Positions 19,073 through 27,176 of a stretch of DNA of 41,372 nt are shown piece after piece. A program made the position numbers and the translations under genes. The notes under the pieces were generated by a model that did not search any database, had not been told where the DNA came from, and saw nothing but the letters and a program-made list of their open reading frames with translations. The stretch is from Actinomycetota bacterium (GTDB lineage Bacteria > Actinomycetota > Actinomycetes > Mycobacteriales > SCTD01). Location: contig JAHWJP010000011.1 in NCBI GenBank assembly GCA_019348355.1, positions 1 through 41,372 of the forward strand, read 5' to 3'. The first letter of the stretch is position 1. The number at the start of each line of letters is the position of its first letter.

Positions 19073-20557
19073 ATGGCCGTGCTCGCCCTCGACATCGGTA
19101 CGACCGGTGTCACCGCGCTCGTCGTCTCGGCGGACGGTGCGGTCCTCGGCCGGGGTTACCAGGAGTTCGGTCAGCACTTCCCGCAGCCGGGCTGGGTCGA
19201 GCACGAGCCGGAGGAGATCTGGCAGGCCGTGATCGCCGCCTCCCGCGCCGGCCTGGCCGCAGCGCCGTCCGAGCAGGTGAGCTGTCTCGGCGTCACCGAC
19301 CAGCGCGAGACGGCGGTGCTGTGGGACCGGACGAGCCTTGCCGCCCCCCGGCGCGCGATCGTCTGGCAGGACCGGCGGACGGCAGCGATCTGCGAGCGGC
19401 TGCGCGACGCCGGTCATGAGCCGCGCGTCGCCGAGCTCACCGGGCTGCGGCTCGACCCGTACTTCACGGCCACCAAGCTGACCTGGCTGGCCGAGCACGA
19501 CCCGCGCGCCTGGGAGGGGGTGACCGCCGGGCGCACCGCGCTCGGCACCGTCGACTCCTACATTGTCGCGCGGTTGACCGGTGGTCGGCGGCACGTCACC
19601 GACGCCTCCAACGCGAGCCGGACGCTGCTGTTCGACCTGCGGACCGGCGGCTGGAGCGAGGAGCTGTGCGAGCTGTTCGGGGTGCCGATGGCGGCGCTGC
19701 CGGAGGTCGTCCCGTCCTACGGGGAGGTGGGGCGCACCGATCCGGCCGCCTTCCTCGGGCTGGACCTGCCCGTCGCGGGCATCGCCGGGGACCAGCAGGC
19801 GGCGCTGTTCGGACAGGGTTGCTACGAGCCGGGTCGCAGCAAGTGCACCTACGGGACAGGCTCTTTCGTGCTGGTCAACACCGGGTCGACGCCGCAGCTG
19901 TCGGACCGGCTGCTCACGACGGTGGCCTGGATGGAGCCGGACGGCTCGCTCGTCTACGCCCTCGAGGGCGCCGTGTTCGTCACGGGGGCGGCGGTCCAGT
20001 GGCTGCGCGACGGGCTCCAGCTGATCGGCAGCGCCGCGGAGATCGAGGCGCTCGCGCGCACCGTGCCGAGCAGCGACGGCGTGGTCTTCGTGCCCGCGCT
20101 CACCGGGCTCGGGGCGCCGCACTGGGACCCCGATGCCCGCGGAACCGTCCTCGGCATCTCCCGCGGCACCACCCGCGCCCACCTGGCGCGCGCCACCCTC
20201 GAGGCGATCGCCTTCGAGGTGCGCGACGTCGTCGACGCCATCACCGCCGAGGCCGGCCTGTCGGTGCCGGCCCTGCAGGTCGACGGCGGCGCCAGCGCCA
20301 ACGACCTGCTCTGCCAGCTGCAGGCCGACCAGCTGGGCATCGCCGTCCAGCGGCCGCAGGTGCTCGAGACGACGGCCCTCGGCGCGGCGTTCCTCGCGGG
20401 CCTGGGCACCGGCGTCTGGTCCTCGCCGCAGGAGCTGGTCGACACCTGGCAGCTCGACCGCCGCTTCGAACCCGAGCCGGGCGTACGCGACGACGGCTCG
20501 CACGACCGCTGGCTGCGCGCCGTCGAGCGCGCCAAGGGCTGGGCCACGGACAGCTGA
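19073..20557 (+). CDS. glpK: Glycerol kinase
   Basis: Phosphorylates glycerol to glycerol 3-phosphate with ATP. The FGGY fold is seen in 494 residues: LALDIGTTGVTALV at the N-terminus, GWVEHEPEEIW, VTDQRETAVLWD, AIVWQDRRTA, TVDSYIVARLTGG, GIAGDQQAALFGQGC, CTYGTGSFVLVNTG, LTGLGAPHWDPDARG and VDGGASANDLL. All blocks expected for glycerol binding (QRET, WQDRR, GDQQAALFG) are intact. The upstream frame is open, but ATG 19073 starts the FGGY domain and follows a -10 hexamer by 7 nt. No glpF or glpD is adjacent. Confidence 0.95.
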   Translation: MAVLALDIGTTGVTALVVSADGAVLGRGYQEFGQHFPQPGWVEHEPEEIWQAVIAASRAGLAAAPSEQVSCLGVTDQRETAVLWDRTSLAAPRRAIVWQDRRTAAICERLRDAGHEPRVAELTGLRLDPYFTATKLTWLAEHDPRAWEGVTAGRTALGTVDSYIVARLTGGRRHVTDASNASRTLLFDLRTGGWSEELCELFGVPMAALPEVVPSYGEVGRTDPAAFLGLDLPVAGIAGDQQAALFGQGCYEPGRSKCTYGTGSFVLVNTGSTPQLSDRLLTTVAWMEPDGSLVYALEGAVFVTGAAVQWLRDGLQLIGSAAEIEALARTVPSSDGVVFVPALTGLGAPHWDPDARGTVLGISRGTTRAHLARATLEAIAFEVRDVVDAITAEAGLSVPALQVDGGASANDLLCQLQADQLGIAVQRPQVLETTALGAAFLAGLGTGVWSSPQELVDTWQLDRRFEPEPGVRDDGSHDRWLRAVERAKGWATDS

Positions 20558-20614
20558 AGCACCGCCCGCTGGGCACCTGGGACACCACCCGGACCGCTGC
20601 AGCACGGCGGGTCC

Positions 20615-21256
20615 TCAGTCGGCCAGGCCCTTCTCGACGGCGTAGCGGACCAGCTGCGCCCGGTTGTGCAGCTGCAGCTTGGACAGCGTGTTCTGCACGT
20701 GGTTCTCGACGGTGCGGTGCGAGACGGTCAGCCGCTCGGCCGCCTGCCGCGCCGTCAGACCCTTGGCCACCAGGCGCAGCACCTCGGTCTCTCGCGCCGT
20801 GAGCTTGGGTGCACCGTCGTCCGAGGCCGTACGCCGGTACTCCCCCAGCACCAGGCCGGCCAGCCCCGGCGTGAAGACCGCATCGCCGGCGGCGGTGCGG
20901 CGTACGGCGGCGACCAGGTCCTCGGCGCTCGCGGACTTCATCAGATAGCCGGTGGCACCGGCTTTCACGGCCTCGAGGACGTCTTCCTGCTCGCCGGAGG
21001 CGGACAGGACCAGGACCTTGGTGAGCCCGGCCACCGCCCGGGTGACCTCGACGCCGGACCGCCCGGGCATCTGCAGGTCGCAGACCAGCACGTCCGGGGT
21101 CGTCGCGGTGACGACCCGGACGGCCTTGTCGCCGTCACCGGCGGTCCCGACGACGGACAGTCCGGCCGCGACCAGGTCGCGTTCGACGGCCTCCCGCCAG
21201 ATCGGATGGTCGTCGGCGAGCACCACGCGCAGGGGCTCGGGATCACCGGCAGACAC
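20615..21256 (-). CDS. LuxR/NarL-family response regulator (MacR-like)
   Basis: Receives phosphate from the kinase encoded just upstream and binds DNA. The receiver domain (about 8-125) has the acidic pair in LADDHP, the phospho-acceptor Asp60 in VCDLQMPG, and the lysine of YLMKSAS. The LuxR-type helix-turn-helix (about 150-210) has LTARETEVLRLVAKGLTARQAAERL and VSHRTVENHVQNTLSKL. GTG 21256 is taken as start: it precedes the receiver fold and overlaps the kinase stop by 14 nt, so the pair is co-translated. Length 213 aa is usual. Targets are unknown; in other actinobacteria MacRS responds to envelope conditions. Confidence 0.93.
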   Translation of the reverse strand: MSAGDPEPLRVVLADDHPIWREAVERDLVAAGLSVVGTAGDGDKAVRVVTATTPDVLVCDLQMPGRSGVEVTRAVAGLTKVLVLSASGEQEDVLEAVKAGATGYLMKSASAEDLVAAVRRTAAGDAVFTPGLAGLVLGEYRRTASDDGAPKLTARETEVLRLVAKGLTARQAAERLTVSHRTVENHVQNTLSKLQLHNRAQLVRYAVEKGLAD

Positions 21257-22313
21257 GCAACTCCACCTCCGTCCCCTGTCCGGGTGTGCTCTCGACGCAG
21301 ACCGTGCCACCCAGGTCGTGCATCCGGCCGCGGATCGACTGTGCCACGCCGAGCCGGCCGTCCCGTTCGGCCTGGTCGAGCCGGCCGGCGGGGATGCCCG
21401 GACCGTCGTCGCGCACCGTCACGGTCACTGCATCGACGTCGTCCTCCACGAGCAGCCAGGCCGCGCCGCCGCCGTGCTGCCTGGCGTTGTCGACGGCGGC
21501 CCCCACCGCCGCGGCGAGTTCAGCGGCAACCCCGGACGGCAGCAGCACCGGGGAGGCCGGTGCGGCCACCTGCAGGTCCGCTCCGGCCGGCAGCAGCGCG
21601 AGCAGGTCCGCCTCGCCGACCGGAAGCGGCCGGGTCGCCGCGCTGACCAGCCGGCGCAGCGCCACCTCCTGCTCGGCCGCCACCGCGGCGAGCTCGGGGT
21701 CGCCGCGCCGGGAGACCAGCGCCAGTGCCTGCAGCACGCCGTCGTGCACCTGCCGGCTCAGCCGCTCCCGTTCGGCGGTCGCGGCCTGCAGGGCCACCGC
21801 CTCGGAGTAGGCCCGCTCGGCGCGACGGGCGAGCTGCACGACGTAGCCCACGACCGTGCCGACCAGCAGCAGCAGCACCAGGCTGTTGACCGTGGCCTGC
21901 GAGGCGCCGCCCCGCTCGAGGATCGCGCCGGTGCCGACGACGGCCGCCGCGACGGCGCCGCCGACCCAGCCGGACCAGATCGCCCAGGCCACCACCGGCG
22001 CAGCCGCCCAGCTGACCGTGAGGGTGGGATCACCCGCCTCGATGCGGGCACTGGTCATGACCGCCACCGAGCTGAGCAGGGCGCCGACGGTGAGCGCCAG
22101 GTCCACCACGAGCAGCGGCCAGCGGCGCCGGCGCCGGTCGGAGTAGAGGTAGGCGGCGGCGGCCGTCCACACCGCCATGCCGGCCAGCACCGCCCAGCCG
22201 AGGGCCGGCCGGGCGTAGCGATCGGTGTAGACGGCCATCGACCCGGCGGCATAGAGCAAGGTGGCGAGACGGTAGACGGCAAGGGCCCGCCACAGCGCGG
22301 TGTCGAGCCGCAT
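21243..22313 (-). CDS. Membrane sensor histidine kinase (MacS family, DUF5931 type)
   Basis: A 356-residue kinase with several hydrophobic segments over residues about 10-160 and no large external loop, as in the MacS group. The dimerisation/phosphoacceptor motif ERERLSRQVHDGVLQALALV places the phosphorylated histidine at His190. The ATP-binding domain has AVDNARQHGG (N box) and VRDDGPGIPAGRL (G box), then GLGxA-like RLGVAQSIRGRM and TPGQGTEVEL. The response regulator follows with a 14-nt overlap. The acyltransferase stop at 22334 lies 20 nt upstream of the ATG, so the lipid gene may be read into this operon. Confidence 0.93.
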   Translation of the reverse strand: MRLDTALWRALAVYRLATLLYAAGSMAVYTDRYARPALGWAVLAGMAVWTAAAAYLYSDRRRRRWPLLVVDLALTVGALLSSVAVMTSARIEAGDPTLTVSWAAAPVVAWAIWSGWVGGAVAAAVVGTGAILERGGASQATVNSLVLLLLVGTVVGYVVQLARRAERAYSEAVALQAATAERERLSRQVHDGVLQALALVSRRGDPELAAVAAEQEVALRRLVSAATRPLPVGEADLLALLPAGADLQVAAPASPVLLPSGVAAELAAAVGAAVDNARQHGGGAAWLLVEDDVDAVTVTVRDDGPGIPAGRLDQAERDGRLGVAQSIRGRMHDLGGTVCVESTPGQGTEVELRVCR

Positions 22314-22333
22314 CGCCTGGCCGGGCGCCCCGG

Positions 22334-23083
22334 TCAGCTGGCTCGGCGGGCGGGCGCCGGTGCGTCGCTGACGAGAGGGGTGAGCGCAGCCGTGCGCGCC
22401 CGCTCGAGGTCGGCCTTGGCCTTGGTGGCGTACTCGTCGACGTACTCCTGGCCGGACAGCACCATCAGCTCGTACATGATCTCGTCGGTGATGGAGCGCA
22501 GGACGAAGCGGTCACCCTCCAGGCCGGCGTAGCGCCGGAAGTCCAGCGGCTTGCCGATCCGGATCTCGACCCGGCCGGGCCGGCCGATCTTGGGCAGCCG
22601 GCGGCCGGCCGGCTGGAGGGCGAACATGCCGATCAGGCCGACCGGAATGACCGGCACACCGGCCTCGAGTGCCATCCGGGCGACGCCGGTCTTGCCGCGG
22701 TAGAGCCGGCCGTCCGGCGAGCGGGTCCCCTCCGGGTAGAGACCCATCAGCTCGCCGTCCTCGAGCACCTGCAGGCCGGTGCCGAGAGCGGCCTCGCTGG
22801 CCTTGCCGCCGGAGCGGTCCAGCGGGATCATGCCGACGCCCGAGAAGAACGACTTCTGCAGCTTGCCCTTCAGGCCCCGGCGGGTGAAGTAGTCGCTCTT
22901 GGCGAGGAAGGTGACCCGCCGGGGGACCACCAGCGGGATCATGAAGTTGTCGAGGAACGTCGTGTGGTTGCCGGCGAGGATGGCCCCGCCCTCGGCTGGC
23001 AGGTTCTCCACGCCGGTGACGTACGGGCGGAACAGCACCCGGAGGATGGGGGCGAGGACGGCCTTGACCAGCCAGTAGCCCAT
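22334..23083 (-). CDS. 1-acyl-sn-glycerol-3-phosphate acyltransferase (PlsC family)
   Basis: Acylates lysophosphatidic acid at the membrane in phospholipid synthesis. The 249-residue protein has a hydrophobic N-terminus (MGYWLVKAVLAPILRVLF), the catalytic NHTTFLD (an NHX4D motif), GMIPLDRSGG, the glycerophosphate-binding YPEGTRSPDG, and VPVIPVGLIG. ATG 23083 is chosen over the longer open frame because GGAGGAGG lies just upstream and the family N-terminus begins here. The mycobacterial relative Rv2182c lies in a similar neighbourhood. It is divergent from the esterase gene and precedes the two-component genes by 20 nt. Confidence 0.93.
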   Translation of the reverse strand: MGYWLVKAVLAPILRVLFRPYVTGVENLPAEGGAILAGNHTTFLDNFMIPLVVPRRVTFLAKSDYFTRRGLKGKLQKSFFSGVGMIPLDRSGGKASEAALGTGLQVLEDGELMGLYPEGTRSPDGRLYRGKTGVARMALEAGVPVIPVGLIGMFALQPAGRRLPKIGRPGRVEIRIGKPLDFRRYAGLEGDRFVLRSITDEIMYELMVLSGQEYVDEYATKAKADLERARTAALTPLVSDAPAPARRAS

Positions 23084-23249
23084 CGACCCTCCTCCGCCTG
23101 CACGTCGCGCCCTGATCGTAGGTGCGCGGGCACGACAGCGGCAACGGCGACGGTGCCGGACGTGTTGAGCCTTGACCAACAGTTGCGTGCGACGATGGAT
23201 CCGGCGGTCGTCGACGCGTCCCGCCACCCGACACGCCAGGGAGCTCGCC

Positions 23250-24014
23250 GTGGTCACACCCGTCCTTCCCGGCGCCGAGCCGGTCGACCTGCCCGGCGGT
23301 CCGGTCGGCGCCCTGCTGTGTCATGGCTTCACCGGTACGACCTCGAGCATCCGGCCGTGGGCCGAGCATCTGGCCGCGGCCGGGCTGACCGTGAAGGCCC
23401 CCCGGCTGCCCGGCCACGGCACCCGCTGGCAGGACCTGAACGGCACCGGTTTCGCCGACTGGTACGCCGAGCTGGAGCGCTCGTTCGACGACCTGCTCGG
23501 GCGCTGCGAGTCGGTGTTCGTCATGGGCCTGTCCATGGGCGGCACCCTCGCCCTGCGGCTCGCCGAACTGCGCGCCGACCGCGTCGCCGGGCTCGTCGTC
23601 GTCAACGCCTCGCTGGCCACAGAGCGCCGGGACCTCAAGCTCGCGCCGACCCTGTCGAGAGTGCTGGCGTCGGTCCCGGCCATCGGCAGCGACATCAAGA
23701 AGCCGGGCAGAACCGAGCTGGCCTACCCCCGCACCCCGCTCAAGGCGCTGGTCTCCCTGCAGCGGGCCTGGCCGGTCGTGTGCGCCGACCTGCACCGCAT
23801 CACCTGCCCGGTGCTCGTCTTCCGCAGCCGGGTCGACCACGTCGTCGAGCCGGTGAGTGGGCGGGTGCTGCTCGAGGGTCTCGCGGGGGGCACTGTCGAG
23901 GAGCGCATTCTCGAGGACAGCTATCACGTCGCCACGCTCGACAACGACGCGCCGACGATCTTCGCCGGCAGCCTGGAGTTCGTCCAGGCACACGCCCCCG
24001 CCGCTGCGGGCTGA
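23250..24014 (+). CDS. Alpha/beta hydrolase, carboxylesterase/monoacylglycerol-lipase type
   Basis: A 254-residue serine hydrolase with HGFTGTTSSIRPWAEHLAAAG (oxyanion region, HGFTG), the nucleophile elbow GLSMGG with Ser95, an acid in SRVDHVV and His in DSYHVATLDND. Size and motif order match the Est30-type carboxylesterases; a lipid or monoacylglycerol substrate is plausible next to an acyltransferase but unproven. GTG 23250 follows AGGGAG by 6 nt; the upstream frame continues to 23172 with no ribosome binding site. No signal peptide is present. Confidence 0.9.
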   Translation: MVTPVLPGAEPVDLPGGPVGALLCHGFTGTTSSIRPWAEHLAAAGLTVKAPRLPGHGTRWQDLNGTGFADWYAELERSFDDLLGRCESVFVMGLSMGGTLALRLAELRADRVAGLVVVNASLATERRDLKLAPTLSRVLASVPAIGSDIKKPGRTELAYPRTPLKALVSLQRAWPVVCADLHRITCPVLVFRSRVDHVVEPVSGRVLLEGLAGGTVEERILEDSYHVATLDNDAPTIFAGSLEFVQAHAPAAAG

Positions 24015-24022
24015 GCAGCGAC

Positions 24023-24970
24023 ATGCCCGAGACCCTGCCCGACCCGCCGAGCCCCTCCGGCCGCGGCCGGCGCAGCAACGGCCTGCCCGCGACCGACTGG
24101 GGGGCGCTGGTCGACCTCGACCCCAGACTGTCCGAGGCGCTGCTCGCCAGCCTCGGCGCCGCCGGCGTGGCTGCTTACGTCGAGCCGGCCCGTGGCGAGG
24201 ACTCCTTCTCGCGCGCCGCGCAGCACCCACCCCGTCCGCTCGACCGGCTCTGGGTGGACCCAGGTCATGCCGACGCCGCCCGGCAGGTGGTCACCGCCGA
24301 GGTGGCCGACCTGACCAGCCTTCTCGCCGAGACCGATCCCGGCGCCACCGCACACGGTTTCGTGCACGCCGTCCCCCGCACGGCGGCCGCCCGGGTGCTG
24401 CCGCCGCCGGCGCTGCCCGATCCGCCGGCCAAGCAGCCGCCGCCCGGGAAGCCGGCGACCCCCACGTCATCCGGCAGCCCCGAGCCGGACGACCCGGACG
24501 AGGCGTGGCGCCGGATCGTCGAGGGCTACCACCGTGAGGCAGCCGGCCCGGTGGCACCGTGGCCGGTGTCGGAGGACCTCGACCCGCCGACCCGCCCGCA
24601 ACTCCCCAGCCGGCCGGAGCGCACCGGCGAGCCCCCCGCCGCGTCCCCCCCACCGCCGGCACCGGCACCGGGCAGCCGCAGCGACCTGCCGGGATGGGTC
24701 GAGCCGGCGGCCCTCGACGACGAGGGGCACTACGTCCCGCCACCTCCGCCGCCGGTCCCCCGGCTGGCGCCGAAGCGGATCGCGGCGGCTCTGACGCTGG
24801 TGGTCGGCTTCGTGCTGATGTTCGTGCCCGGACTGCTGCTCCAGCCGCGTACGGCCGGTGTCGCCATCGTCGGCGTGCTGCTCACGGTGACCGGGGCCGC
24901 CGCGATGATCTACCTGATGCGGGACGCCCCACCGACCGACAGCGGTCCGGACGACGGAGCCGTCGTCTGA
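24023..24970 (+). CDS. DUF2007-like membrane protein with Pro-rich linker
   Basis: A 315-residue protein of unknown function. Residues about 25-100 (LDPRLSEALLASLGAAGVAAYVEPARG, then DRLWVDPGHADAARQVV) resemble the small DUF2007 fold, a putative signal-transducing domain. A long Pro-rich, probably unstructured linker (about 125-245) leads to two membrane helices at the C-terminus (about 255-275 and 280-300). Both large domains would face the cytoplasm. ATG 24023 lies 8 nt after the esterase stop, and its own stop overlaps the apparent start of the next gene by 4 nt (CTGA), so the three genes look like one operon. Confidence 0.75.
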   Translation: MPETLPDPPSPSGRGRRSNGLPATDWGALVDLDPRLSEALLASLGAAGVAAYVEPARGEDSFSRAAQHPPRPLDRLWVDPGHADAARQVVTAEVADLTSLLAETDPGATAHGFVHAVPRTAAARVLPPPALPDPPAKQPPPGKPATPTSSGSPEPDDPDEAWRRIVEGYHREAAGPVAPWPVSEDLDPPTRPQLPSRPERTGEPPAASPPPPAPAPGSRSDLPGWVEPAALDDEGHYVPPPPPPVPRLAPKRIAAALTLVVGFVLMFVPGLLLQPRTAGVAIVGVLLTVTGAAAMIYLMRDAPPTDSGPDDGAVV

Positions 24971-26199
24971 ACCCCAGCGAGGTCCTCGAGACACGCGGGC
25001 ACCTCATGGACAGCGGAGTGCTGGCCCGCGTGCTGGACGACGTGCTGTCCTACGGCGGGGACTACCGCATCGACCGGCTCGACGTGGGCCGAGCGCACGA
25101 GGACGAGTCGTACGCCCGGATCGTGGTCTCGGCCGCCGACGAGGAGACCCTCGCGCGGCTGCTGATGCGCCTGCAGGCGCACGGGGTGAACCAGGTCGAC
25201 CCGGGCGAGGCGGTGCTGCGCGTGGCCGGGCGGGACGGCGTCTTCCCGGAGGACTTCTACTCCACGACCAACCTCGAGACGGTCGTACGCATCGGCGCCA
25301 CCTGGGTCCCCGTCGAGCAGCCGGAGATGGACTGCGGGCTGGTCGTCACGAACGGACGGGCGCGCACCGTGCCGGTCTCGGACGTGAAGGCGGGCGACCG
25401 GGTCGTGTGCGGCGCCTCAGGGGTGAAGGTGGTGCTGCCGCTGATCGAGCACAGCACCACCGACAACGGCTTCGAGTTCATGTCGTCGGCCGTGTCGAGC
25501 GAGAAGCCGCAGTCGCTGCTGCTGCGCCAGATCGCCGCCCAGATGCGCGAGGTCAAGGACGACGGCGGGAAGATCCTGTGGGTGGCCGGGCCGGCGGTGG
25601 TGCACACCGGCGCGGCGCCGGCGATGGTCGCGCTCGTCGAGAACGGCTATGTCGACGTGCTGTTCGCCGGCAACGCACTGGCTACGCACGACATCGAGGC
25701 AGCGCTGTACGGCACTTCGCTCGGGGTCGATCTCGCGGCCGGCAAGGGGGTCGAGCACGGGCACGAGCACCACATCCGGGCGATCAACACGGTCCGGCGC
25801 GCGGGGTCGATCGCGGACGCCGTCTCACAGGGGGTGCTGGGATCCGGCGTGATGCACGCGCTCGTCACGCACAGCAGGCGCTTCGTGCTCGTCGGCTCGG
25901 TCCGCGACGACGGACCGCTGCCGGACGTGCACACCGACGTGATCGTCGGCCAGCGCGCGATGCGCGCCGAGCTGCCCGGCGTCGGCTTCGCCATCATGGT
26001 CGCGACGATGCTGCACTCGATCGCCACCGGCAACCTGCTGCCCGCCTCGGTCCCGCTGGTCTGCGTCGACATCAACCCGGCGACGGTGACCAAGCTGTCC
26101 GACCGCGGCTCCTCCCAGGCGATCGGCATCGTCACCGACATCGGGCTGTTCCTCGAGGGGCTGGCCCGCGAGCTCGTCCCCGGTTTCGTGGCGGGTTAG
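24967..26199 (+). CDS. TIGR00300 (LOR/SDH-domain) protein, probable ornithine cyclodeaminase
   Basis: About 410 residues of the TIGR00300 family. The same domain forms the C-terminal half of cyanobacterial AgrE/ArgZ, where it has ornithine cyclodeaminase activity, and an archaeal stand-alone form has that activity too. Proline formation from ornithine with NAD is therefore likely. Key blocks: ETRGHLMDSGVLARVLDDVL, GGDYRIDRLDVGR, FPEDFYSTTNLETVVR, FEFMSSAVSSEKP, ILWVAGPAVVHTGAAPAM, LFAGNALATHDIEAALYGTSLG and VVCVDINPATVTKLSDRGS-like CVDINPATVTKLSDRGS. The conserved RGHLxDSG motif begins upstream of the first ATG (25006). No ATG, GTG or TTG covers it, so CTG 24967, preceded by GGAG at 7 nt and overlapping the previous stop, is proposed. 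Confidence 0.83.
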   Translation: MNPSEVLETRGHLMDSGVLARVLDDVLSYGGDYRIDRLDVGRAHEDESYARIVVSAADEETLARLLMRLQAHGVNQVDPGEAVLRVAGRDGVFPEDFYSTTNLETVVRIGATWVPVEQPEMDCGLVVTNGRARTVPVSDVKAGDRVVCGASGVKVVLPLIEHSTTDNGFEFMSSAVSSEKPQSLLLRQIAAQMREVKDDGGKILWVAGPAVVHTGAAPAMVALVENGYVDVLFAGNALATHDIEAALYGTSLGVDLAAGKGVEHGHEHHIRAINTVRRAGSIADAVSQGVLGSGVMHALVTHSRRFVLVGSVRDDGPLPDVHTDVIVGQRAMRAELPGVGFAIMVATMLHSIATGNLLPASVPLVCVDINPATVTKLSDRGSSQAIGIVTDIGLFLEGLARELVPGFVAG

Positions 26200-26224
26200 G
26201 TCAGGTCACGGCGCAGCAGCGCGC

Positions 26225-26860
26225 TCAGCCCAGGTCGGCGACCAGCGGCAGGTGGTCGCTGACCGGGCCGGGATCGGGCCGGCGTACGGTCAGCACCGCC
26301 AGCGCGGGGTCGACGAACAGACCGTCGATGCGACGGCTCGGCGCCCGGGCCGGGAAGGTCGGCCCGCAGTCCGCCGCCACGTCCGCGAGCCCGGCCGACA
26401 GCGCCGTCCAGGCGGGGCCGCCCGGCTCCTCGTTGACGTCCGCGCCCACGACGAGCGGGACCCCGCCCGGCGCCCTCGCCCGCAGCCGGCCGGCGGTCTC
26501 GAGCCGGGCGGCCGGCTCGAGGTCCAGGTGGGTGCCCAGCACCCCCAGCCGCCGACCGCCGACCTCGAGCACGGCGAGCACCGCCCCGCGACGATGCAGC
26601 CGCGGTCGCTTCGCGAGGCGTACGGCCGAGGCCTCGACGACGGTGACGCGAGACGAGACCAGCAGCAGGTTGCCAGCCGCCGGCGCACCGCCGGCGACCC
26701 GCTTCAGGCCGGAGCGGCGGGCGAGCAGCCAGCACGACCAGCGCCACAGCAGCAGCCGCGGCGCCTCCTGGATCAGCGCGACGTCCGGGGCGATCGCCGC
26801 GAGAGTGGCTGCCACACCGCGGGAGTCGTCGCGCAGGGAGCGTACGTTCCAGCTGACGAC
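26225..26860 (-). CDS. Endonuclease/exonuclease/phosphatase (EEP) family protein, start uncertain
   Basis: About 211 residues of EEP fold: VVSWNVRSLRDDSRG at the N-terminus (metal-site Asn), LIQEAP (catalytic Glu), GTHLDLEP, VGADVNEEPGG, SRRIDGLFV and the C-terminal SDHLPLVADL. All active-site blocks are intact, so a nuclease or phosphatase acting on DNA or phospho-substrates is expected. No ATG, GTG or TTG lies in frame just upstream of SWNVRS; the first standard start inside, GTG in RGVAATLA, would remove that motif. The boundary given is the first residue of the fold, not a proven start. It follows the CxxC gene directly (the stop of that gene is at 26866). Confidence 0.75.
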   Translation of the reverse strand, partial: VVSWNVRSLRDDSRGVAATLAAIAPDVALIQEAPRLLLWRWSCWLLARRSGLKRVAGGAPAAGNLLLVSSRVTVVEASAVRLAKRPRLHRRGAVLAVLEVGGRRLGVLGTHLDLEPAARLETAGRLRARAPGGVPLVVGADVNEEPGGPAWTALSAGLADVAADCGPTFPARAPSRRIDGLFVDPALAVLTVRRPDPGPVSDHLPLVADLG

Positions 26861-26865
26861 CCGGG

Positions 26866-27090
26866 CTAGTCGGTGCGGCGGCGCCGTGGGGTCGGGACGC
26901 GGGGCTGCTCGAGGAAGGTCGCAACACCCTGCAGCAGCTCGACCCGGTCGGCCTGCACGCCGTCGCGCTCCCAGATGTGCCGGCCGCAGGACGTGCAGCT
27001 GTGCAGCACCAGGGTGACACCGCGGGTGGTCACCTCGATGGCGGACATCGTGCGGTAGCAGCACAGGGTCGTGAACGTCCGAGTTGTCAT
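26866..27090 (-). CDS. Small CxxC protein, probable zinc-binding
   Basis: A 74-residue hypothetical protein beginning MTTRTFTTLCCYRTMS with a second cysteine pair in HSCTSCGRHIWERDG, which suggests one zinc knuckle, then an acidic/helical part (DRVELLQGVATFLEQP) and a basic tail. No known domain could be named. The ATG at 27090 lacks a clear ribosome binding site. It lies 86 nt downstream of glk on the same strand and immediately upstream of the EEP gene, so the three may be cotranscribed. Confidence 0.65.
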   Translation of the reverse strand: MTTRTFTTLCCYRTMSAIEVTTRGVTLVLHSCTSCGRHIWERDGVQADRVELLQGVATFLEQPRVPTPRRRRTD

Positions 27091-27176
27091 GCAACCCAGC
27101 GTGGCCCAGCAGACGCCGCAGCGCCATGGCCCGAACGGACCATCTCCGGACCAGATCGGGCATAGTCCGCTTGGCC

